The notes under the pieces: generated by a model
Database searches by the model: none
Seen by the model: the letters and a program-made list of their open reading frames with translations, nothing else
What the model was told of the DNA's origin: nothing
Assembly (NCBI GenBank): GCA_031266295.1
Contig: JAISBH010000001.1
Coordinates: 1-5,695, forward strand
Direction of reading: 5' to 3'
Source of the DNA: Oscillospiraceae bacterium
GTDB lineage: Bacteria; Bacillota; Clostridia; Christensenellales; Aristaeellaceae
DNA: 5,695 bases
Made by a program: the position numbers and the translations under genes
Shown here: positions 1 through 5,695 of the stretch, piece after piece
How the letters are laid out: every line of letters begins with the position of its first letter
How positions within the stretch are numbered: position 1 is the first letter of the stretch

Positions 1-24
1 TTGAGATTATGCAAATCCGATAAC

Positions 25-30
25 AGGAGG
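25..30 (+). promoter_or_regulatory. Ribosome binding site of oppA
   Basis: A full AGGAGG Shine-Dalgarno sequence lies 8 bases before the ATG at 39, which fixes that start. It is as strong a match as any in the operon, fitting a highly translated binding protein. The 38 bases of leader in the window show no convincing -35/-10 pair, so the promoter must lie further upstream. Confidence 0.85.
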
Positions 31-38
31 AATAGTCA

Positions 39-1622
39 ATGGCAAAGCGTTCATTGATCGCCGCCCTGCTCGCATGTGTGATGCTGGCCGCGATGATCCC
101 CGCCGCCGTCGCCGATGAAAAGGTGCTCAACCTTTACTCCGACCGCGTATACCGCACGATGAATCAAATCAAATGTTCCGACGGTAATATCTTCGAGGTC
201 ATGGGCGCATATTCGGAGGGACTGTTCCGCCTCACGCCGGACGGCGATCCCGAACTGGCGCTGGCGGAAAGCTACACCCTCTCCGACGACGGCACCGTTT
301 ATACGTACAAACTGCGCGAAGGCCTCGTATGGTCGAATGGCGCGCCTGTGACCGCATACGACTTCTGGTTCGCGTGGCAGGAAACGATTCATGATCCCGA
401 TTCCGGCTATGGCGAGGTGCTCGCGATGTTCATCGTAAACGGCGACGAATACGCGGCCGATGAAGTGCCGGTAGAGGAACTGGGGGTCAAGGCGCTGGAC
501 GATCTGACATTCGAGGTAACGCTTCGCGCGCCAGTCGCGTTCTTCAACCGCCTGATTACACTACCCATCTGCTTCCCGATCAATGAGGAATTCTTCAAGG
601 CGAAGGGCGATCAGTACGCGATCACGGCGGGCGACATCCTTTACTGCGGCCCGTTCGTCATGACGGACTTCGATCTGGCGGTAGGCTGCACGCTCGAACG
701 CAACCCAGATTATTGGGACGCTTCGGCCGTCAAACTGGACAAGGTCGTTTGGCGTGTTATCACGGATGGCTCCGCCGCGCTGAACGCATATCAGGCGGGC
801 GAGATCGACCGCGTCAACCTGTCCTCGTCGGACGTCATGATGTTCACATCCGATCCGGAATTCGGCACATATTCCGACTTCCGTAACTACTACATCCAGT
901 TTGACTGGAAGCACCCGACGCTCAACGTGAATCTACGCAAGGCTATCAACTTCGCTATTGATCGCGATATACTCGCGTATGGCGTGCTTGGCACGGGCGC
1001 AGTATCCGCGGGCGGCGTAGTCTCGGTAGGTATCTACGGCGACGGCGAGGAGACATTCCGCGAGCTTAACGGTCCCGTCTCGCGCTTCGATCCCGAGCTT
1101 GCCAAGGAATATTGGGCAAAGGGCGTCGAGGAACTGGGCTACGAGCCAAAGCTGACTATGCTCACGGCGACTGGCCCTGACTTCGACACGATGGCCGTAT
1201 TCGTTCAGGATCAGCTGCGCACAAATCTCGGCATTGTGGTTACGATTGACGCGATGACCCAGAAAGCGCGCAACGACATCATGCAGGCTCAGGACTACGA
1301 CTTCGCGCTGTCGGCCTGGGGAGCCGATTATGACGACGCCATGACATATCTTGAGCTGTGGACTGCAGGTTCCGGCTATCGCGGCTACTATGACAAGCAG
1401 GAGTACGCGGATCTGATAACGGCGGCGCTGCTTGAGTCTGATCCGGCGGCGCGCCTGCAGTACATGCTCGACGCGGAAAAGATGCTCATTGAGGAAGACA
1501 TGATCGTCTCCGGTTTGTACGATCGCGGTTTCTCATACCTGCAGAAGCCGTACGTTAAGGATCTGTTCTTCCACCCAGTCGGTCAACCGGTGGAACTGAA
1601 GATTGCAGACATAGTCAAATAA
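39..1622 (+). CDS. oppA: Oligopeptide ABC transporter, extracytoplasmic peptide-binding protein (SBP family 5)
   Basis: This 527-residue protein is a family 5 solute-binding protein (OppA/DppA type); E. coli OppA has 543 residues. Residues 1-25 form a signal peptide: K3-R4, a hydrophobic stretch, then AVA before D26, a good signal peptidase I site. The family hallmark is seen at about 91-110 (KLREGLVWSNGAPVTAYDFW), with YW at 225-226 in RNPDYWD, LRKAINFAIDR at 299-309, and the C-terminal lobe with WGADYDDA at 437-444, resembling the matching OppA segment. WSNG rather than the HDG usual in DppA favours oligopeptide binding. It should capture peptides outside the cytoplasmic membrane and hand them to OppB-OppC encoded next door. 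A clear lipobox is missing: C13 follows LLA but sits deep in the hydrophobic core, so lipidation is doubtful. The exact ligand cannot be read from sequence; related proteins also bind nickel, heme or sugars. The ATG at 39 is chosen for its AGGAGG. Confidence 0.93.
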   Translation: MAKRSLIAALLACVMLAAMIPAAVADEKVLNLYSDRVYRTMNQIKCSDGNIFEVMGAYSEGLFRLTPDGDPELALAESYTLSDDGTVYTYKLREGLVWSNGAPVTAYDFWFAWQETIHDPDSGYGEVLAMFIVNGDEYAADEVPVEELGVKALDDLTFEVTLRAPVAFFNRLITLPICFPINEEFFKAKGDQYAITAGDILYCGPFVMTDFDLAVGCTLERNPDYWDASAVKLDKVVWRVITDGSAALNAYQAGEIDRVNLSSSDVMMFTSDPEFGTYSDFRNYYIQFDWKHPTLNVNLRKAINFAIDRDILAYGVLGTGAVSAGGVVSVGIYGDGEETFRELNGPVSRFDPELAKEYWAKGVEELGYEPKLTMLTATGPDFDTMAVFVQDQLRTNLGIVVTIDAMTQKARNDIMQAQDYDFALSAWGADYDDAMTYLELWTAGSGYRGYYDKQEYADLITAALLESDPAARLQYMLDAEKMLIEEDMIVSGLYDRGFSYLQKPYVKDLFFHPVGQPVELKIADIVK

Positions 1623-1631
1623 CCGTGTTGT

Positions 1632-1663
1632 CGAGAGGGCGGTTATTCCTAACCGCCCTCTCG
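1632..1663 (+). promoter_or_regulatory. Perfect 14-bp intergenic hairpin after oppA (3'-end stabiliser or partial terminator)
   Basis: The left arm CGAGAGGGCGGTTA (1632-1645) is exactly complementary to the right arm TAACCGCCCTCTCG (1650-1663), with a TTCC loop. The stem starts 10 bases after the oppA stop. No U-tract follows (CTGGATCCTCG), so it is not a standard intrinsic terminator. Hairpins between a binding-protein gene and its permease genes are known to protect the upstream mRNA from 3' exonucleases or to stop part of transcription, giving more binding protein than membrane complex. That role is inferred here. The structure itself is read directly. Confidence 0.85.
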
Positions 1664-1718
1664 CTGGATCCTCGCTTAAGCTCGATTCTCATTCGATTCA
1701 ACCTCACTACCCAATGAA

Positions 1719-1723
1719 AGGAG
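1719..1723 (+). promoter_or_regulatory. Ribosome binding site of oppB
   Basis: AGGAG, within AAAGGAG at 1717-1723, lies 9 bases before the ATG at 1733. This supports independent initiation of oppB after the 110-base gap and hairpin. The ATG at 1714 in another frame has no such site and opens only a short out-of-frame reading frame. Confidence 0.8.
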
Positions 1724-1732
1724 CGAACCGTT

Positions 1733-2674
1733 ATGACTGCATACGTCGGCCGCCGTCTGGTCTATATGCTGATAACACTGTTCGTTATCGTCGCGTTGAC
1801 GTTCTGTCTGATGAAGATACTGCCGGGCACGCCGTTCGACGCAGAGCGGTATCTATCACTCAGCCCCGCGCGGCAGACGGCGCTGCTGCGGCAGTACGGC
1901 CTGGATCAGCCTGTATACAAGCAGTTCCTCCAATACATGCGCAATCTGTTAAAGGGCGACTTCGGCATATCTTACTTCTACCCCGACCGTCCGGTTCTGG
2001 ACGTTATCAAGTCGCGGATCGGCCCGTCCGCGCTAGTCGGGAGCCAGGCTATATTGATGGGACTGTTTATCGGTATGCTGATGGGCGTTATCGCGGCGTG
2101 GCGGCACAATGGCCCGATGGATTACCTGACTATGGTGGTGGCTGTGCTGGGAGTATCGGTGCCTAACTTTGTCGTCGCGGCGCTGCTTCAATATTTTGTC
2201 GGACTTAAGTGGGGCATACTGCCCGTCGCATTCTGGAAGAGCTGGGTGCATTCGGTGCTGCCTTCGATATCGCTGATGTTCTCGCCGCTTGCATCGTCAG
2301 CGCGGTTCGTGCGAACCGAAACGCTAGACGTCCTAAGTCAGGATTACATCCAAACCGCGCGATCTAAGGGTATGAGCGAAAGGCGGATGCTGGTCAAACA
2401 CGCGCTGCGTAACGCGCTGCTCCCTGTCGTCACGATACTGGGACCAATGATAGCCAACCTGCTGACAGGCTCTCTGGCGATAGAGAGCATATTCAGCGTA
2501 CCTGGCATTGGCAGCCTGTTCGTTGAATCCGTCCGTAACAACGATTATCCGGTAATAATGGGACTCACCATATTCTTCTCGGCATTCTACATAGTGTGCA
2601 TATTATTGGTGGATATATCGTATACGCTTATCGACCCCAGGATCCGCCTGTCCAAAGGCAACGAGGGGGATTGA
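1733..2674 (+). CDS. oppB: Oligopeptide ABC transporter permease, OppB/DppB type
   Basis: This 313-residue integral membrane protein is one half of the peptide channel (E. coli OppB has 306). Hydrophobic segments suggest six membrane spans, at roughly residues 9-29, 99-121, 133-155, 171-189, 229-250 and 273-295. The long external loop between spans 1 and 2 holds the family pattern YGLDQPVYKQF (55-65) and LLKGDFGIS (72-80). The cytoplasmic EAA-type coupling loop, which docks on an ATPase, is at about 209-231 (ARSKGMSERRM, then HALRNALLP). The end, YTLIDPRIR at 297-305, is typical of the family. oppC starts 3 bases after its stop, so the two permeases are probably translationally coupled. Ile codons are unusual: 15 of 24 are ATA, against 3 of 26 in oppA. 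The family assignment is firm; Opp rather than Dpp is a naming choice. Confidence 0.95.
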   Translation: MTAYVGRRLVYMLITLFVIVALTFCLMKILPGTPFDAERYLSLSPARQTALLRQYGLDQPVYKQFLQYMRNLLKGDFGISYFYPDRPVLDVIKSRIGPSALVGSQAILMGLFIGMLMGVIAAWRHNGPMDYLTMVVAVLGVSVPNFVVAALLQYFVGLKWGILPVAFWKSWVHSVLPSISLMFSPLASSARFVRTETLDVLSQDYIQTARSKGMSERRMLVKHALRNALLPVVTILGPMIANLLTGSLAIESIFSVPGIGSLFVESVRNNDYPVIMGLTIFFSAFYIVCILLVDISYTLIDPRIRLSKGNEGD

Positions 2675-2677
2675 CTT

Positions 2678-3619
2678 ATGGTGATAACCCGAAACTCCGA
2701 CCCGCAAAACATACCGTTGGAACTGTTCGTTCCCGAATTAGCCGATTCGCTTGAGATGGAGCATATCAGCCGCGTTCATCAATCGGCGATGCGCGACGGC
2801 TGGATTCGTTTGCGCAAGAACAAGGGCGCGCTCGTCTGCCTGGCGGTTCTGATCATCTTGACACTGTTCGCGATCATAGCGCCGATGGTCTCGCCGTACA
2901 CGTATTACCAGACTGACTACATGGCGAAGCTGAATTCGCCCAGCGCGGAGCACCTGTTCGGCACCGACATTTTCGGGCGGGATCAGTGGACGCGCGTTTG
3001 GTACGGCACGCGGATATCGCTGCTGATCGGACTGTGCGCCGCCGTTATCAATATATTCATCGGCGTGATATACGGCGCTGTGTCCGCGCTGCTGGGCGGC
3101 AAGGTCGACGCGGTAATGCAGCGGATCATAGAGGTATTAGTGGGGATTCCGTCATTGATACTCGTCATATTGTTCATGATGGCGCTGCCGCCGGGCATAT
3201 GGACGATCATACTCGCACTGTCTATCACAGGTTGGGTGCAGATGGCGCGGCTCGTGCGCGCTCAGATACTGCGCATGAAGAACATGGAATTCGTACTGGC
3301 GGCGCAGCTGCTGGGCACGGGTACATGGACGATGATCCGACGCCACTTGATACCCAATACGGTCGGCGTGATTATCATCCAAGTCATGTTCGCGATACCC
3401 TCCGCTATATTCACCGAAGCGTTTCTCAGCTTTATCGGCATTGGACTGTCGGAGCCGCAGGCGTCGCTGGGCGTGTTAATCAACAATGGTTACAGCGTTC
3501 TGCGCGGTTCGCCGTACATGCTGATCTATCCCGCGGTTACGATCGTATTGATAATGGTGTGCTTCAGTATCGTGGGCGACGGTCTGCGCGACGCGTTCGA
3601 CCCGCGCATGAAAGGATGA
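2678..3619 (+). CDS. oppC: Oligopeptide ABC transporter permease, OppC/DppC type
   Basis: This 313-residue protein is the second half of the channel (E. coli OppC has 302). A polar N-terminal tail of about 45 residues in the cytoplasm precedes the first membrane span (about 50-71), as usual for OppC. The signature [11 protein letters not shown] at 92-102 follows, then further spans beginning near 112. The EAA-type coupling loop is at about 204-227 ([10 protein letters not shown], then HLIPN). The C-terminus [14 protein letters not shown] is the classic OppC/DppC ending. The purine-rich GAGGGGGA at 2663-2670, inside the end of oppB, is a plausible ribosome site 7 bases before the ATG. Its TGA stop overlaps a possible ATG of oppD at 3616 in an ATGA arrangement, although oppD more likely starts at 3625. 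Sixteen of 39 Ile codons are ATA. Confidence 0.95.
   Translation: MVITRNSDPQNIPLELFVPELADSLEMEHISRVHQSAMRDGWIRLRKNKGALVCLAVLIILTLFAIIAPMVSPYTYYQTDYMAKLNSPSAEHLFGTDIFGRDQWTRVWYGTRISLLIGLCAAVINIFIGVIYGAVSALLGGKVDAVMQRIIEVLVGIPSLILVILFMMALPPGIWTIILALSITGWVQMARLVRAQILRMKNMEFVLAAQLLGTGTWTMIRRHLIPNTVGVIIIQVMFAIPSAIFTEAFLSFIGIGLSEPQASLGVLINNGYSVLRGSPYMLIYPAVTIVLIMVCFSIVGDGLRDAFDPRMKG
3611..3616 (+). promoter_or_regulatory. Ribosome binding site that decides the oppD start
   Basis: AAAGGA lies in the last codons of oppC, 8 bases before the ATG at 3625. The in-frame ATG at 3616, which overlaps the oppC stop as ATGA, has no Shine-Dalgarno at a workable distance; only CG-rich sequence precedes it. I therefore place the oppD start at 3625. 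Confidence 0.65.
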
Positions 3620-3624
3620 CGCGC

Positions 3625-4638
3625 ATGGCGGAGAATAACGCGGCAGTCTTGTCGGTTGAGGACATGAGCGTCTCCATCAAGACGGATAACGGGATAGTCC
3701 GCGCGGTGCGAGGCGTCTCGTTCAGCTTGAATCAGGGAGAGACTCTGGCTATCGTAGGCGAATCCGGCTCGGGCAAGACGATGACCTGCAAGGGAGTCAT
3801 AGGCTTGCTGCCACCAGGCGGAACGATCGACGGCGGTACCGTCAAGCTTAATGGGTTGGATGTCACCCACGCCCATGAAAATACGCTGCGCCATATACGC
3901 GGCAGCACCATCTCCATGATATTCCAGGATCCCTTGACTTCGCTGAATCCCACGACCCCGATTGGCCGCCAGATTGAGGAGATGATGCTCCTTCATCGCC
4001 CTGATATGAATAAGCAGGCGCGCAAGGCCCGCGTGCTGGAGATGCTCGATCTGGTCGGCATATCTAACCCCCATGAGCGCGTTAAGCAATACCCGCACCA
4101 GTTCTCTGGCGGGATGCGCCAGCGCGTAATGATCGCCATCGCGCTGACCCTTTCGCCAAAGATGCTGATCGCGGACGAACCAACCACCGCGCTCGACGTG
4201 ACAATCCAGGCTCAGATTCTTGAGCTGATGAAAGACATCCAGCGCAAGACGAATACAGCGATAATCATTATCACGCATAACCTGGGCGTAGTCGCGAGCG
4301 TAGCCGACCACGTCGCGGTCATGTATGGTGGGCGCATCATTGAGGAAGGCAGCTCCGACGACATATTCTATCAGCACAAACACCCTTACACACAAGGTCT
4401 GCTCGACTCGGTGCCGAAGATAAACCGGGCTGAACGCAGACTGTTCTCGATCCCTGGCTCTCCGCCCGACCTCATCAACCCACCGGAAGGCTGTCCGTTC
4501 ACCGCGCGATGCGGTAGCCGGATGAAGGTATGCGGCGCATATCCGCCGCCGCCGATAAGGTTCAATGGAGGGCATAGCGCGGCGTGCTGGCTGTACGACG
4601 GAAGAGCCGGACGAAAGGAGGCGGGTTTGGATGGCTGA
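3625..4638 (+). CDS. oppD: Oligopeptide ABC transporter ATP-binding protein, OppD/DppD type
   Basis: This 337-residue cytoplasmic ATPase is the same length as E. coli OppD. All ABC motifs are present: Walker A GESGSGKT (45-52), Q-loop Q101 in FQDP, signature FSGGMRQR (160-167), Walker B ending LIADE with catalytic E185, D-loop TALD (188-191) and switch histidine H218. FSGGM in place of LSGGQ is common in OppD and does not suggest inactivity. The C-terminal oligo_HPY domain begins near HPYTQGLL (253-260) and holds C290, C296, C303 and C321. The CX5CX6C spacing plus a distal Cys matches the [4Fe-4S]-binding pattern known in some DppD/OppD proteins. It should pair with OppF to drive import through OppB-OppC. 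The start at 3625 is preferred for its AAAGGA; a start at 3616 would add MTR. The reading frame is open far upstream inside oppC, but that extension is not protein-like. oppF overlaps its last 8 bases. Confidence 0.95.
   Translation: MAENNAAVLSVEDMSVSIKTDNGIVRAVRGVSFSLNQGETLAIVGESGSGKTMTCKGVIGLLPPGGTIDGGTVKLNGLDVTHAHENTLRHIRGSTISMIFQDPLTSLNPTTPIGRQIEEMMLLHRPDMNKQARKARVLEMLDLVGISNPHERVKQYPHQFSGGMRQRVMIAIALTLSPKMLIADEPTTALDVTIQAQILELMKDIQRKTNTAIIIITHNLGVVASVADHVAVMYGGRIIEEGSSDDIFYQHKHPYTQGLLDSVPKINRAERRLFSIPGSPPDLINPPEGCPFTARCGSRMKVCGAYPPPPIRFNGGHSAACWLYDGRAGRKEAGLDG
4616..4621 (+). promoter_or_regulatory. Ribosome binding site that decides the oppF start
   Basis: AGGAGG, within AAAGGAGG at 4614-4621, lies 9 bases before the ATG at 4631 and inside the end of oppD. 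It selects that ATG over the in-frame ATG at 4565, which would add 22 residues rich in Arg, Glu and Cys with no resemblance to an OppF N-terminus. Confidence 0.85.
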
Positions 4639-5578
4639 AGCGCTGTTGGAAGTGAGCGATCTGTCCCGATATTTCACCGTCGGCAATAGGAAGACGCTGA
4701 AAGCGGTTGACGGCGTCAGCATGACCATGAGACGCGGCGAGACGCTGGGATTAGTCGGCGAGTCCGGCTGCGGTAAATCCACGCTCGGACGCACGATCAT
4801 CGGCCTGTATGAACCGACCGCCGGTACAGTGCGGTTCGACGGCGCCAATGTCACGGCAGGCCGCTATCGTGAACTCGCGCTGCGGATGCAGATGATATTC
4901 CAGGACCCTTACACCTCGTTGAACCCGCGCATGAAGGTGTCTGACATACTCGCGGAGGGTATTGATAATCACCGCCTCGCACGGTCAACGGCGGATCGTT
5001 CAAAGCGTATAGTCGACTTGCTGGAAAGCGTCGGGCTGTCGCAGGAGCACGCCAATCGCTACCCGCATGAATTCTCCGGCGGGCAGCGCCAGCGCATCTG
5101 CATCGCCCGGGCACTATCCGTGAGTCCCGATTTCATCATTGCCGACGAACCTATCTCTTCGCTGGATGTGTCAATACAGGCGCAGGTCGTGAATCTCCTG
5201 CAGGATCTTCAGAGCGAGATGGGGTTGACATACCTGTTTATCGCGCACGACATGTCGATGGTGCGCTGCATATCCGACCGGATCGGCGTGATGTATCTGG
5301 GTTCGCTCGTCGAGTTGGCCCCTAGCGAAGACCTGTTCGCTAAGCCGCTGCATCCATATACGCGCGCGCTCCTATCCGCGATACCCATACCCGACCCGAA
5401 GGAAGAGCGCAGTCGTCGGCGCATAATGCTGAAAGGAACGGTGCACAGCCCCATCGACATGCCGCCCGGCTGCAAGTTCGCCTTGCGATGTGAGTGCCGC
5501 AAGGATAGATGCCTTGCCGATATTCCACGTTTGCGCGAGGTAGAACCGGGACATTTCTGCGCGTGTCATGACGTATAG
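4631..5578 (+). CDS. oppF: Oligopeptide ABC transporter ATP-binding protein, OppF/DppF type
   Basis: This 315-residue cytoplasmic ATPase is the partner of OppD; it is slightly shorter than E. coli OppF (334). The motifs are complete: Walker A GESGCGKS (43-50), Q-loop Q91 in FQDP, signature FSGGQRQR (148-155), Walker B FIIADE with catalytic E173, D-loop SSLD (176-179) and switch histidine H206. YFTV at 14-17 near the N-terminus and [10 protein letters not shown] at 181-190 are typical of OppF. The C-terminal oligo_HPY region starts near HPYTRALL (241-248) and carries C281, C287, C294 and C310, the same CX5CX6C-plus-one pattern as OppD; C289 and C312 are extra. The 8-base overlap with oppD and a strong internal AGGAGG point to coupled, near-equal synthesis of the two ATPases, as a heterodimer requires. 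The start at 4631 is well supported. It is the last gene of the operon in view. Confidence 0.95.
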   Translation: MAEALLEVSDLSRYFTVGNRKTLKAVDGVSMTMRRGETLGLVGESGCGKSTLGRTIIGLYEPTAGTVRFDGANVTAGRYRELALRMQMIFQDPYTSLNPRMKVSDILAEGIDNHRLARSTADRSKRIVDLLESVGLSQEHANRYPHEFSGGQRQRICIARALSVSPDFIIADEPISSLDVSIQAQVVNLLQDLQSEMGLTYLFIAHDMSMVRCISDRIGVMYLGSLVELAPSEDLFAKPLHPYTRALLSAIPIPDPKEERSRRRIMLKGTVHSPIDMPPGCKFALRCECRKDRCLADIPRLREVEPGHFCACHDV

Positions 5579-5695
5579 ATGTGCTAATTATGCGCGGGCG
5601 TTTTGTGTTCGTAATCGTTAAGCGGCTGCCGTTAGATGTGCGGGAGTTGCGTTGCTGCTAACTATTCGCTGCGGCGGGACGCTGTCCGGTTTGCG
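5579..5695 (+). other. Non-coding tail after oppF
   Basis: I see no gene and no convincing terminator in these 117 bases. The best candidate is a weak 6-bp stem (ATTATG near 5588 with CGTAAT near 5611, one G-U pair) enclosing a TTTT run. The imperfect AGTT...AACT pairing near 5645-5663 is also weak. The operon's real 3' end may lie beyond the window. Confidence 0.4.

Noticed and set aside
1632..1675. Standard Rho-independent terminator ending the transcript after oppA.
   Set aside because: The stem is excellent but no U-tract follows, and the downstream genes are functionally inseparable from oppA and lack a visible promoter of their own in the gap.
1714..2166. A 150-codon plus-strand frame starting just before oppB.
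   Set aside because: It overlaps oppB in a different frame, has an Arg-rich composition without domains, and lacks a ribosome site at workable distance.
2986..3624. Upstream extension of the oppD reading frame into oppC, making a 550-residue protein.
   Set aside because: The extension is an Arg/His/Gly-rich shadow of oppC in another frame. The ABC domain begins normally after 3625, where a ribosome site is present.
3526..4854. A 442-codon open reading frame on the minus strand, antisense to the end of oppC, all of oppD and the start of oppF.
   Set aside because: It lies opposite strongly conserved ABC ATPase sequence and its translation has no recognisable domain. Long antisense frames of this kind are common in GC-rich genes with biased codon use.
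5585..5663. Terminator after oppF.
   Set aside because: Only weak or bulged stems are seen; the TTTT run at about 5600 is inside the loop of the best one rather than after a stem.
1..5695. A novel defence, mobile or biosynthetic system.
   Set aside because: All five genes are intact members of one well-known transporter family in the usual order. No transposase, integrase, phage, toxin or tailoring gene, and no inverted or attachment-site repeats, were found.

Overview
The window holds one complete five-gene operon, all on the plus strand, for an ABC importer of the oligopeptide/dipeptide (Opp/Dpp, nickel/peptide) family. The order is oppA-oppB-oppC-oppD-oppF. I see no mobile element, RNA gene, CRISPR array or unrelated cargo gene, and nothing that supports a previously undescribed system. 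The interest lies in how the operon is controlled and in details of its proteins.

Layout: 1-38 is the end of the 5' leader with a strong Shine-Dalgarno. 39-1622 encodes the secreted solute-binding protein. 1623-1732 is the only real gap inside the operon (110 bases) and carries a perfect 14-bp hairpin with no U-tract. 1733-2674 and 2678-3619 encode the two permeases, 3 bases apart. 3625-4638 and 4631-5578 encode the two ATPases, the second overlapping the first by 8 bases. 5579-5695 is a short tail with no gene I can support.

How it should work: OppA binds peptide outside the cytoplasmic membrane and delivers it to the OppB-OppC channel. OppD and OppF form the ATPase pair on the cytoplasmic face. 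Both ATPases keep the full set of nucleotide-binding motifs and both carry the C-terminal four-cysteine pattern that binds a [4Fe-4S] cluster in some members of this family. Tight spacing from oppB to oppF suggests translational coupling. The hairpin after oppA, together with a marked codon-use difference between oppA and the permease genes, suggests OppA is made in excess over the membrane complex.

Organism: DNA is moderately GC-rich, starts are ATG with strong AGGAGG-type ribosome sites, and the operon order is that common in Bacillota and Proteobacteria. The style of the signal peptide and the strong ribosome sites make me lean toward a GC-rich anaerobic clostridial lineage, perhaps from a gut metagenome. 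That is a low-confidence inference from appearance only; no taxonomic marker is present.
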